Below, piece by piece: positions 39,301 to 50,200 of a DNA stretch of 64,000 bases; within the stretch, counting starts at the first letter, position 1; every line of letters begins with the position of its first letter. The translations under genes were made by a program, and so were the position numbers. The notes beneath the pieces were generated by a model. The model was given only the letters and a program-made list of their open reading frames with translations. It did no database searches and was not told the DNA's origin. This DNA is from Streblospio benedicti (taxonomy: Eukaryota; Annelida; Polychaeta; Spionida; Spionidae), in the NCBI GenBank assembly GCA_019095985.1, contig CM032666.1, positions 7,950,467 through 8,014,466 of the forward strand. Reading direction: 5' to 3'.

Positions 39301-42300
39301 AAGATGCTCCTGGAGGTTTCTATACGTAAATATGTACTTTGATTGTAGCTTCTTTTTGTTGGTGACCCAGTTATCTACATGAATAATGGGTTAATTGAGG
39401 CAGAAATTGACCCAAGAGGGAGATTAACCGTACTCAAGGTGTTTGGTAGTGACAAGTAAGTTTAAAAACACCAATAACATTTTTCACATTTCATCTTAAA
39501 TTACAATGACTTGTCCCTAAAATATTCTACATATGATCAGTTACTAAATATCTATGTACAAAGTGAATACATGTATACTTCTTTACAGATGAACTTCTAT
39601 TAGCTGGTGTTATCCATAGCATCAAAATTTAGTCTAATGATGGCTTTGGATGAGATCCAAAAATGCAAAGATGGTGTACATCATTCCTCAGAAAATTACT
39701 CATTGCACATGACTATTTTTATAACTTAACATATTTATAGATGATTTTAAATACAGATTTATTAAACCACAATCTTTTGCTAGGAATGCTATCAAGCCTG
39801 ATGAGTTTGGCAATCAGCTTGTGATATTTGATGATGTTCCTCTCTACTGGGACGCCTGGGACGTGATGGATTACCATATGGAAACTAGGTGATTTTTGCA
39901 TGTTTTGTTTCTGTGTACCCGTTTTCCATTTCATAATAATCGTAAGAATCACCATTTGCTTTGTACCGAAGGGGGACTTATGAGAATGACATCGGTCCTT
40001 GCAATGCAACACAAGAATGCAATACAATATAATATAATGCAAAATCATATAATACAATACAACAGATACAAAGGATTTGGTGGAAACGGGGGTCAGTTGC
40101 CCAAATACGCATGTAATGCGACCTATCCAGTCATGGAAATTACCCCACCCCACCCACTAATTTCCAATGGTGTTATGTTTAATTTATTCTTAATTGATGC
40201 TTTGTGTGCAACTATTACGTTTTCCATAAATTCCAATTATATGTACGTATTTAGTAATGTAAATGAACTGTAAATACTAAGCTGTTTTGGGGAGTTGAAA
40301 AGGGCACAATAACTGTAAGAATAAATATTGCAGGAAGCCTGTTTTGGAAATCATAGAAGATGCCAAGATTGTTGAAAATGGTCCGCTTCGAGCAACTGTC
40401 GAGGTGTGCTTTAAAATCTTTCTTATCAAAATGCGTATGTGTATGTTATAAGTTCATCACTTCTTTAGCTGTCTCATAAATATATCTTCTTCTATTTTTC
40501 AGGTGCAACTGAAAATTAGTGATGTTACTACCGTGAAGCAATTTATAATATTGGATGCAAATTGTCCTTATTTGAAGTTTACTACACACGTATGTGAATA
40601 TATTGCTGTTTAGCATTATGCTTGCTTGACTTTAATATGTGGTCACATTTTAAGTAAAGTGCTAGAAAATGGTATACTATGATTCTTTTAGAATCTATCA
40701 CAATTTTAATGCATTGTTAGACAACTTGGACATTTTCCTTCCAATTATACAGGTCGATTGGCATGAGAGTCACAAGTTCTTAAAGGTGGAATTTCCCTTG
40801 AATGTCCATAGCCAACTCACCACCTACGAGACACAGTATGGCTATTTGCAAAGGCCCAACCATTTCAATACTTCATGGGACTGGGCAAGATTTGAGGTAT
40901 GGAGTCCGGAAATAAGTGCATTGTCTGTTTTTAAGATATTTAAAATATAGACAAGAATTTAAAAATTCCAACAGAAACCATCGGGACTCACATTTTGGTG
41001 AGACTTTTGCTCTTATCGCAAGAGCTTCTTCAGGCCGAATGACAGTCCTTAGTTTGTCACGTGACCGCCATGGCGGCGGCAGTCACATGACAGCAGTGGC
41101 AGGAAAACGGGAGGTAGGTTGTAGCCGGTGTCTTGGTTCATCTCGGGACGCCGTACGCGGATTTCCACGGCTTCCCTGATCTTTCTACGGATTTCTAAGT
41201 CCTCACTCGCCACAATTCTGAAGTCTCTGGGGCTGATGGTATGGCCCGTGTCTCTAATATGATCACCTACAGCGGTGGGCACTCTCTTTGGGTTCAGGTG
41301 CTCTTTGATACGAGTACTTAACGTTCTTCCGGTCTCACCGACATGAGTGTACCTGCACTGTGGGCACTGTATTTTGTAAATAATACCACATTTAGAGTCA
41401 TCTGGAGACTTGTCCTTCAGAGTGGGCAACATGGATTTAATGGTGTTGAAAGGTTTGTGGTAGGTACTTACACTGTATTCACGAAACACACGGTTTAGTT
41501 TTTCTGACAGCCCTCTCACATAGGGGATGCAGACTGGGGTTTTTGCACTGAAACCACTGTTTGCGTCTTTGGACAACTCTTTGACTTTTGGCCTTGGCAA
41601 CTTAAACACCCATGGTTTATATCCATTGTCTTTCAACACTGCTTTGACATGCTTACACTCCCTGGCCTGGTCTTCAGGCGTAGTGACCAAATTGTGGGCG
41701 CGATTTAGGAGAGTCCGGACTGCTGATCTTTTATGGTCCAAATGGTGGTTTGATTGGAAATTCAGGTATTGATCAGGGTGCGTCGATTTCCGATAGATTT
41801 CAACTGAAGTGGTGGCATCATCATTAATCTTAACACGTGTCAAGAAAAGGTATCTTGAAATTCACCTCTGGTTTATTGGTGAATTTAATGTTGGGATCAA
41901 AGCTATTGATGTGGTTTGTGAAACCTTCTATGAAATATTCATGGATGAGCACAATGGTGTCGTCTACGTATCGGTACCACATATGTGGGGGGTTGGGTGC
42001 TGTCGCCAGTGCTCGCGTTTCGAAGTCCTCCATATATAAATTGGCGACTATGGGAGAAACTGGAGAACCCATGGCTGCCCCATGTGTCTGTTTGTAAAAT
42101 TCACCCTTGTATACAAAATATGTAGTGTTCAGGCAAAACTCAGCCACTGCTGTCATGTGACTGCCGCCGCCATGGTGGTCACGTGACAAATTAAGGACTG
42201 TCATTCGGCCTGAAGAAGCTCTTGCGATGAGAGCGAAAGTCTCGCCAAAATGTGAGTCCCAATGGTTTCGGTTGGAATCTTTAAATTCTTGTCTATATCA

Positions 42301-45010
42301 TGAATGAAGAAACCCAAGATGAGAGAAGTGTTCATTCTTTGATATTTAAAATAGTCCTTAGCCACTTTGTAAGTTGTCCTTATATGAGACACTTTATGTG
42401 TCCATAGAAAATATTTTAAATTGACATTGTAAAGTTGTTGACATTGTTAAGTGTATTGGCCAACACGGACAAAAAAGGCAGTTGCAATGTCCATTTTTAG
42501 CCAATTTAAGGCATAGGACCCAGCATCATGGGAGGGGGGTGGGGGGAGGGAAATATGTATACCACTATGATTTACAAACACTATACTATACACATTGCCA
42601 CTATTTTAATAGTAGCATAATATTGTAGTATTAGTAGTAGTAGTAGTAGTAGTAGTAATGGGTATAACATTGTGTTAGTAAATCATAGTAGTATACACAC
42701 CACACACACCCTCCCATGATGCTTGGGCCCATGATCGAAGGTCCTCTCCAGGATTTTTTGTTGTCAGGTCTGTGGGCATAAGTGGGCTGATATCAGTGAG
42801 TTTGACTGGGGCGTGGCTGTTCTCAATGACAGCAAGTACGGCTGGTCCAGTCTCGGATCCCTTCTCCGACTGTCTCTGTAAGTACTGGGGTTTGAGGTTC
42901 TCATGTAAATACTCAACCCAATAATTAATGTTCATACTTTTCTTTTTTTAATCAGAATCCCGTAGTTGTTTGGTTGATCATATACAGTATTTTATATTTT
43001 GTTTATCAAATTTGATTTTAGTTTACGTTCTCCAAAATCTCCCGATGCTGAAGCAGACATGGGCATGCAGACTTTCACCTTTGCCGTCATGCCCCATACT
43101 GGTTTGTAGCAGTTCTCTATCTTTACAAGTCTGGAGCTCGGCATGTATAGGGTTGGGTGAATAAATGTATTGCGACTTTGCAACATCAATACTGAGCAAG
43201 CCAGATCTTTTATTTTACTTTCACTCACTAGGTAACATCCATGAGATATTTGGCTTGTGTAAATTAAATTACCAGAGATATTTGTTGCTTGAAAGCCAAA
43301 TATAACTCAAAATCTTATTCACCTAACCCGTGATTCTCAATTCAAAGTTAGATAGAAAAGTATGTTATATACACTGTCACAGTGGGCCCAATGTACAGAG
43401 TAATGCTATGTTAAATCCAGTGTTTAACTTCGAAATTTTCTATCTTGAGACCTGAAGACCATCCTCAAGAATGACGTCACATGGAGGTGTTGCACAATTT
43501 GACGTCATGGGAAGGTTCTATGATTTCGGAGGGGACCTGCCTCCGTGGGTACTCCCCAGCTTCAAGAGGTCGTAGGAACTTACCGTGATATCACATTGTG
43601 CAACACATCGATGTGACGTCATTATTGAGGATGGTTTTCAGGTGTCAAGACTGAAAATTTCAAAGTATGAAGTTTTAATACTGAATTTATTATAAAATTA
43701 TATTCTTCTCTCTCTTGAAATTGAATCCACAAGCAAACTTGGGAAAAACATTACAATATTATAAAATTACTCTCTTACATATTATCAGAAGAAATCCGAT
43801 TAAATTGTATGATACGATATGTTCAGAAGAAATCCGATTAAATTGTATGATACGATATGTTATATACACTTATACAAAGCTGCAATATGATAAGACATAA
43901 AGAAAACTAGTGAACGTGTAGGTTAACATGCATTTACCATTCTTGAAGGAACCTTTCAATCAGCTGGAGTAATTCAAGCTGCATATGAATTAAATAGGCC
44001 AATGGAAGTTATAGCTTCTGTTTCAACCACTAGTGACAGCCAAAGTTATTTTGAAGTTGACAACAAGGCTATAATTTTAGAAACAATCAAAAAGGTAAAG
44101 TAATAGTTCTTCAAAAGTAGAAGTCCTACTGGCAATAGAGTAATCATTAATTGTATAGTACTATAAACGCTATTCTACTATAAATTGATCTACTAAATAA
44201 AGTCATGCAAATGAGAAAAACTGATTTAATATGTTTTTTAAAACATTTCAGGCAGAAAGTGAGGACAAAGCGATAATTCTAAGACTCTATGAAGCTTTTG
44301 GCAGCCGTGCGACGGGCACAGTGAAAATAAATTCACAGATTAAAGTTCAATCCGTTGTCTTGTAAGTGATCTTAAACACAAGTAAAGCAAGACAGTAACT
44401 TTTTTCCAGTGTTTTATACACTGGCTAGTACCCAATTAATTGCGTCCGTCCGTCCTTCCTTCCGTCCTTCCATCCCTCCTTCCGTCTGGTTCGTTACCCC
44501 TGTACAGGTCGCATCATTTGAACTAGGATGCTCAAATTTGGCATGTCGGTTGGAAATGGTGACCACAAAAACCTTATTTCACATGGGCCCAAACGGTCCA
44601 TATTTGGGTCCATTTGGGCCCATTATTAGGTCCATTTTACTAGTATTCAATACGCTTTAGCCAGCATGGAAAAATCAATATCATAAGGCAGCAACAGTAG
44701 TCTAGCCTGGTGCTGTTTAATAGCTGCTGAAATATGAATATTGATTTTTTGCCAATATATAGACAGTGGCATTCCAGTGTTTTTCCAAGATTAAAACACT
44801 GGTTTGCCCTCACTGGGGGCGCTTTTCATTTTATAAAAAAGACTTTTAAGTTTTTAAAACTACAATAAAACTGTAAATTCTTTTTTGTGTTTCAGAACAA
44901 ATGCCATTGAAGAGCGCCAAAGTGGAGAAGCAATTGAGTTGAAAGACAATGCTTTTGAAATCAAACTCACTCCATTCCAGATTGTTACGGTGATGCTACA
45001 GCTGGCATGA
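27398..45010 (+). CDS. MAN2C1: MAN2C1, cytosolic alpha-mannosidase (28 exons, complete)
   Basis: Exons: 27398-27510, 27731-27856, 28036-28159, 28363-28430, 28609-28786, 29079-29173, 32494-32585, 33039-33145, 33592-33702, 33830-33922, 35028-35144, 35410-35505, 35591-35736, 36110-36236, 36509-36716, 37190-37251, 38254-38377, 38529-38608, 39349-39455, 39784-39888, 40334-40403, 40503-40589, 40753-40896, 42768-42877, 43022-43101, 43949-44094, 44252-44361, 44896-45010. They sum to 1046 codons plus stop (human about 1040) with frame kept throughout. GH38 signatures, by residue: GNCHIDSAWLWP (metal ligands His262, Asp264), [15 protein letters not shown] (nucleophile Asp374), [12 protein letters not shown], and [12 protein letters not shown] (metal ligand His580). 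No signal peptide is seen, as expected for the cytosolic enzyme that trims free oligomannosides. Intron 13 has a GC donor. Two tandem ATGs begin the frame. Confidence 0.97.
28794..28971. mobile_element. Pogo-like MITE, copy 2, next to a splice donor
   Basis: TAGTAGAACCTCTCTAATAA at the left and AGGTTCTACCG at the right, flanked by TA (28792-28793 and 28972-28973). It starts seven bases after MAN2C1 exon 5, so only GTAAGTA of the original intron separates exon and element. Confidence 0.8.
29363..29522. mobile_element. Pogo-like MITE, copy 3 (decayed)
   Basis: Same family: GAACCTCTATTGAGACCACT at left and GGTCTTAATTGGAAGTTGTA near the right end. In MAN2C1 intron 6. Confidence 0.6.
29590..30030 (-). 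mobile_element. LINE ORF2 C-terminal tail with (GAT)n 3' end
   Basis: The minus-strand frame has [20 protein letters not shown], then [20 protein letters not shown], the end segment seen after the reverse transcriptase in several non-LTR retrotransposon clades. It ends in a short (GATGAT)n tail at about 29616-29632, a usual 3' end of such elements. It is 5'-truncated, inside MAN2C1 intron 6 and opposite to the gene. Confidence 0.8.
30389..31663 (-). mobile_element. Ty1/copia-like fossil, minus strand, much reduced
   Basis: Direct repeats of about 190 bp at 30389-30578 and 31469-31663 act as LTRs (TGTTACG/TGTGCGACGAATGCG at one end). Next to the 5' LTR is GGTTATGGGCCCAG, the half-tRNA initiator-Met type of primer site known from copia. 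Inside are a gag-like start ([15 protein letters not shown], then NNWMTWKFQ) and the RNase H end typical of copia ([13 protein letters not shown], then [11 protein letters not shown]). A GA-rich polypurine tract precedes the 3' LTR. It is broken and far shorter than a full copia. About 60 bp of its 3' internal end recurs at 30281-30340, outside the 3' LTR, which points to a rearranged or tandem copy. A SINE body lies inside it. Confidence 0.82.
30880..31115 (+). repeat. SINE body inside the copia fossil
   Basis: TTAAATAGGTACAGGTCTGG and GATGCCAATGACCTGG match the SINEs at 21598 and 52792. It ends AATAAATACTG then (ATT)n, as a SINE tail would. Confidence 0.6.
31666..31985 (+). repeat. tRNA-derived SINE, copy 2
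   Basis: It carries the same body as 1915-2275, inverted: GGCGTGCCCCGTGTAGAGGA, then AGGGATCACACTAGCTAT-type sequence, ending at GGTTACCTAGCCTGCC. It starts next to the copia 5' LTR; the tRNA-like head is partly missing. Confidence 0.7.
31986..32460. repeat. Unclassified repeat with inverted arms in MAN2C1 intron 6
   Basis: AGTTTAGATTGGAAAGTGG (about 32138) is roughly complementary to GGCCGCTTTCCTTGTCTAAA (about 32212-32231), with a small AAATCTCTAGATTT palindrome between. No coding content was recognised. Confidence 0.45.
32961..32988. repeat. (ATAATGATG)n microsatellite
   Basis: Three units of ATGATGATA-type sequence. Confidence 0.7.
33934..34880. mobile_element. hAT-like MITE in MAN2C1 intron 10
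   Basis: Left end CAGTGGCGTAGCTACTG and right end CCTACGCCACTG form an 11-bp terminal inverted repeat (CAGTGGCGTAG) common in hAT-type non-autonomous elements. TATAT flanks both sides, but a full 8-bp duplication is not seen. It begins 11 bases after the exon 10 donor. There is no transposase. Confidence 0.75.
35737..35742 (+). other. GC splice donor, MAN2C1 intron 13
   Basis: Exon 13 must end at CCACT and the intron begins GCAAGT. Only this join keeps frame into exon 14 (CCA CTG GTT GAA), which encodes [10 protein letters not shown], matching the family. The nearby GTTATT would bring an immediate stop with the sole plausible acceptor at 36108-36109. Confidence 0.85.
38773..38918. mobile_element. 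Perfect 45-bp inverted repeat, probable foldback element
   Basis: Arms 38773-38817 and 38874-38918 appear to be exact reverse complements, starting TCTAGATTATTTTTTTGACT. The 56-bp spacer contains a GC-rich patch (GGCACCGCGATGGTCGCCGC). In MAN2C1 intron 18. Confidence 0.85.
39175..39324. mobile_element. Pogo-like MITE, copy 4 (decayed)
   Basis: CAGTACAACCTCTCTTTTAA at left, AAGAGGTGGTCTTTTTATGA inside, GGAGGTTTCTATA at right. It ends about 25 bp before MAN2C1 exon 19. Confidence 0.65.
40005..40065. repeat. (AATACAAT)n-type low-complexity stretch
   Basis: Imperfect repeats of AATACAATATAAT/AATGCAA in MAN2C1 intron 20. Confidence 0.6.
40948..42340 (-). mobile_element. Penelope-like element with inverted terminal repeats
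   Basis: Minus-strand frames give the last third of a Penelope-type reverse transcriptase ([20 protein letters not shown], then YRYVDDT) followed by the linker and a GIY-YIG nuclease ([11 protein letters not shown], then [18 protein letters not shown]). The ends are inverted copies of about 150 bp (40948-41097 and 42155-42300, starting ATAGACAAGAATTTAAA). A possible target duplication, GATATTTAAAATA, lies at 40935-40947 and 42341-42353. The 5' part of the reverse transcriptase is missing. The inserted copy lies in MAN2C1 intron 23, opposite to the gene. The repeats carry a hammerhead-like core (CTGAAGA, a 5-bp stem, then GAAA). Confidence 0.88.
42625..42658. repeat. (AGT)n microsatellite
   Basis: About ten TAG/AGT units in MAN2C1 intron 23. 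Confidence 0.9.
43428..43664. mobile_element. Palindromic MITE, MAN2C1 intron 25
   Basis: About 80 bp at each end are imperfect reverse complements (GAAATTTTCTATCTTGAGAC at left, GACTGAAAATTTC at right; CATCCTCAAGAATGACGTCA against TGACGTCATTATTGAGGATG). Spacer about 70 bp. No frame. Confidence 0.75.
44401..44830. repeat. Unclassified repeat-like segment, MAN2C1 intron 27
   Basis: CCAGTGTTTTATACACTGG at left and CCAGTGTTTTTCCAAG..AAAACACTGG at right, with CCGTCCGTCCTTCC simple repeats and a GGGCCCAAA/TTTGGGTCC patch between. It may be a non-autonomous element; the ends are not defined. Confidence 0.4.
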
Positions 45011-47254
45011 TGAAAGACTTCATATATATCAAAAATTGCATGATGCCAGTTAATTTTTGCATTTTCCATCTTATTTAATCTCAATATTCACTTTGAATCA
45101 GTGAGAAAATAGATTAAGAAACAATGAAAAAATATTATATTAGCTAATATATCCTACTTGAAATCAGTGTGAATGTATATTTAGATTTATTATGCTTTCT
45201 TATTTACTGTAACAATCACCGTCTAATACCAGCCATTACACCCATATCAGCATTGACTAACCTACCTGTGTCAGTCATGCTACTGTTACATGTACATGTA
45301 TGTGGCAAAAGATGACGTTTAACCAGAATGGGCAAGATTTCAACTAACTTTCACACAACTCATCAGATGGACTGTGTCAAATATATATCACAACAGCTTT
45401 GCAACAGATTATATTATGGACAGATTATAAAAGGTGACAAAAACATTCAAACCAGGAAAATGGCCATCTTGGTTGATTGTAATGGCAGGTATTGAATGGT
45501 GTTGGTCATGTATTTGGAATGATTCAAATGATGTGTAATCATGCAAAGGTGATGGAATTGTTTAAATGAGGTGTTTGCAAATAATTTGTTTGCTTCTCAT
45601 ACATTTGCATAGTTTGAAGGTGAACTGCAATTATTGCTATTTTTTTTAGCATAACAATAAAGCCATTTACTTTTAGAACAAAATGTTTATACTTTCAGAG
45701 TATGTATTGTTCACTTAAAAATGAAAAACTAACAAAATTATTTAGATATTTATTTTCACCAGTATCTACTTTTTTTATAAATTTCATGGATATTTAGCTT
45801 TGACATTTTAATCCATATGCCTAAATTTTGTTAAGTTCTCTTGTAATATGCAGATATATTTACAGCAAATGCAATAAAGCTGATATGCTTTTAAATCTTA
45901 AAACTTCTTAAGTAGTTTTTTTTTTCTAAAACATTTCTAATTATTATTTTCTTTTTGCAACTACAAGATGAACTGATCCATTACATAACCATTTTAAGGT
46001 TTTCAAAGGCTTACAAAATATTTCTCTGTTCTATACACATTTTATATTAATACTTGAGCACCATTCATACATTTCTTTTTAAAGCCATACCTTTCAAAAG
46101 CACAGCTATTCCGTTTGTTCTAAAAAGTGACTCAATCATATCATATGACCTATAGAAAAATATACACGTATGCAAGAGGGCATTGCTTTCTAATGCATAT
46201 GAATGAAACCAAGCACAACAGACAAAAATACCAGCATCAATTTACGCATGACAACATAATTTGTAACAATCACTTTCATCTTTCTTCATATACACATTAA
46301 TTTTTTAACCCAATTTGGAATAGAAACATTTTTTTGTCGTTGTGGACTAAATATTGTCTTAAAGGGAAGGATAGCCATGATCTTAATTCTTTGAGAGTAA
46401 TTTGAGACCATACACTTTTCAACACAGAGGACTAATTAGCATAATGTACATCCTTATGTGATATGCATACACTGAAGAGATCTAAATTTGAAAAATGGAA
46501 CCAAGCACATTAATGTCATGATAATAATTAGATAATTATATGATTAGAATCTAGATCTATAGTTATTTACAATTTTATAAAATACATCACAGTGTGTTCA
46601 TTGACTTTATATGGATGCTTCTTATAAAGCAAATGTGTCCCATATTAATGCATCATGATATATATACAATGCAATGAAATAGAAAATCTATATTAAAAAC
46701 TTCAAAGTTGTAATAAAAATATGGCACAAGGCCAGAGAATTTTAACACTTTAAAATAATACAGGCAAAAATGTTAATGCTGATGTCTACAGTTTGAAGTA
46801 GATAAATAGTAAAAAAAAAAATATACAACATAAAAATGACTTATCACTTAGATTAGTTAACATTAGACAATACAAAATATAGAACCGGTACATATTCTTA
46901 AAACATTAGATTTAAATGCCTTTTTTCTATATATGGAATCATTTAAAACTATTCCTGATCGCAAAATAAAAACAATATTATCAAACAGAAGTCTATAACA
47001 TACCACTAGTAACTTCCCCCTACAACACTTTATAACAGGATCTCCATCTGATGAATCTTGTTTTGTACAACATTATGAGGTGTAATATCCTTTTAAGTAT
47101 TTCATAAAACTTGACAACCAAAAAATCTTCACGCTTATAATTATCAATGATGGCTAGACTTCACTTTTAACTTTGAAACACAAATATCATATGTTGTTTG
47201 AAAATTTCATTTGATGTCTTAAATATATCACAGTATATTCCTTGCTATCATAAT
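45011..47254. other. Convergent 3' region, MAN2C1 / ZDHHC14
   Basis: 2.2 kb of AT-rich DNA between two stop codons on opposite strands, presumed 3' UTRs. Plus-strand AATAAA signals lie at 45656-45661 and 45873-45878, suitable for MAN2C1. No further gene was recognised. Confidence 0.6.
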
Positions 47255-50200
47255 CTACACAAATTCTTCAGTCAGTCCACTGTTTTTTTTTTCAAATGAA
47301 GATCCTAAAACAAAAATGAAATGCATATTATTGTACACAAATATAATATTATAATAATATATAATTGTAATTATAAAAACAAAAATATTCACATACAAGG
47401 ATTCTTTCTCCAAGTCTATAGGGCTATATTAATTCTTATATATCTGAATACAAATATTGTATACACTTTACAAGTACCTCAAGTACATTATCAAGTACAT
47501 TATCATCAGTTAAAAAATGAAACAAATGTTAATTAATTCTTAGATGTTAATTTTTCTTCTAAATTTATGAGAAAATCCAGTTTTAATATCTACGACTTTT
47601 ATAGTTTAAGACTCACCTTGTAGAGAGAGGTTAGAAATTAATGGAGGAATGAATTGGGGCCTCCTGAAAATAGAATAATTCAAATAACTTTACTTTAATA
47701 GAAGCAAATCTTTGAAGTTATTTATTGACTTTGGAAAATTATCAAATTGATTAATCCCCAAGTACTAAATATTAGTTTAACTACAATCTCAATAATTAGC
47801 TTCTGTATGAAGGCTGATAACCCTCAGCTCTTATGGTGAATGCACTCACTGCTACGAAATATTCAACTTACAGCTTTAATTCAATATGTAATATTATACT
47901 AATTTCAAACAGCATGCTAGTTATCAGCTGCTAGGTATGTCAGAAAGTGTATTCACCACTTCGTATATATGAATAGTAATAGTGCTATTGTAGTACCATT
48001 TAGGCCTCTAGATGGCATATATCAAAATAGTTAGTACTATCATAGTACCACTTTCGCCTCTATGTGGCATATATACCAGTGATCAGCGCGGGACTGAAAT
48101 ATTGGTCCCGCCCCGCGATTGTCCTGCAATGTGATGTCTACTCCCGCCCCGCTCCCGCGATGGTTTCCAATATTCTGCCCACTCCCGCCCCACTCCCCCA
48201 CTTGTTATGCCCAATCCCGCCCCGCTCCCGCAACAATTTTTATTTTCATCCCGCAACAGTCCCACAAGTCCCGCAATAGTTGTAGATAGATTGTGATTAA
48301 TGTGTACCCCTAACCTCATTTCTTGTATCAATTACTTTTCAAGCTGTGTAATTGAAACTTTCAATAACTGACATTCTAATGACATGTATCAGAATACAAC
48401 CAGAAGCTTATTATTCATCGACTTTATTTGAACCAAATGAAACAAAATTGAAACATTTTTCAACAACTATGCATTATTTCTTGAAAAAAAACCTACATAT
48501 TAAGATATATAAAACAAACAGTGGCAGCATAGCTCTATTAATCTTAATATTATAAATACGTATCATAAGGGAAGTTTCCTTAACAGGGAGGTACAACATG
48601 GACAATTTCCACTGTGCATTAATGGTCAACATCTCCAGTTGATTGTCCTTTTATAATTAGTAATTCACAGATGTGGCTAACAGACCACTTGACTGACATC
48701 ACTTGCACTGAATACAAAGGACTTAACCAGTTACTGCCCAGTTAAGCAAACACTGGTGATTGTTTACTTTCAATGCAATTATGGCTAACTGACCACTTGA
48801 CTGACTATGACATAGGTCTAACCTGCTAACTGACTACTGCTATTTAATTAAGTTCACTGGTCAAGTGTTATGTTTATTTACTTAGCATTTGCTGACTAGT
48901 TATAGAGGTAATTGTGAAAGACACCCCACAGTGACAATGAATTTTACAATATCAAAACCAGCAGTCAACTGTTCTTTTTATTTGCTGAGGAAGAGAAAGT
49001 TTGGCAACTTTTATGCTTGTCTGAATCTATAATTGCTTTCTTATGTTACAGTTGCGTAAATTACTTCTCATGTCAGAGAATATCTATTTATGATAGTGTT
49101 TGCTTTACCTAATTAATGACTGAAACAATTTTCTCAGCAAACAAAATTCAACCATTGGTCACTACTATTGAAGGTAATTAATATGCATTTGCAAATCAAC
49201 CATTGGCTAATTGAGAATGTCTAAGCCTTGTGAATTAAGCCTAGTTCTCAATAAGTTCTTTTTTTAAATTAGCATAGTTCTCAATAAGATTTGTAAATGT
49301 ATCTTGATTTGTGAAGAGTTAACATTGGATTTCAACAGTCATTGTACTGTCATGTATAAATATTGTCGCAAAACATGATTAGATATTCTTCAATTTTGTC
49401 CCACATCTTTCGCTATCAAGGTACTGTTGCTGGACTTTCTTGGAACTACTATGAAGATCTAAGTGACATAAGGGTGGACAGAATCCACACTGTTTTATTG
49501 TCGTGGGACTGTTGCGGGACTATCGCGGGAATGTCGCGGGACAGTCATGGGAATACATCCCGCAAAAATCCCGCAAGTTGACAATGTGACCACTCCCGCC
49601 CCACTCCCGCAAGTTGTGACCATTCCCGCCCCGCTCCTGCAGGAAAATCTCGTGGGATCCCAGTCCCGCGTTGCGGGACTCCCGCAGTGCGCGCAGTACA
49701 CTGATATATACCTCTTAATCTCGATCAACCAGACAGTGTAATACTATCATGCCGTAGCAGAAGGAAATGATAGAGACTAATTAAATTGTTTGTCTAAAAA
49801 ATACTCACAATGCCATTGTTTGTAGCCACCATGTGGTGAAAATGGTACTACCATAGGCGTAGTGATGTATGCCAATAAGGTCAATCAGACACCAATATTG
49901 AGCTTATGATTTTTTTTAATTTATTCACAACTGAACAAGCAGGCATCAATGACAAACCTGTAAGTAAAGGATTAATTCAACAACTGTGTTCCTACCATGA
50001 TTGATTGATGTCGGCATGGCAAATGTGTGATCATAAAGAGGTGGGTCTGTAGTAGTCATGCTGCCATTGGCGGTGGGCAGCTGGGACTGGTGGTACGTGG
50101 GTGACGACAAGGCGTTATTGACCATGCTGTTGGCCTGAAATCAGAGAACTCACACTCAAACATATCACTTATTCATGAGGGCGACTTCGTCATGAGCCTG

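Noticed and set aside
41049-41843. GIY-YIG frame as a host SLX1-type nuclease
   Set aside because: The neighbouring Penelope-type reverse transcriptase, linker and inverted ends show it belongs to a Penelope-like element.
48083-48331. 82-codon minus-strand frame rich in Gly/Arg
   Set aside because: It is a translation of the CCCGC-word array at the end of the hAT element.
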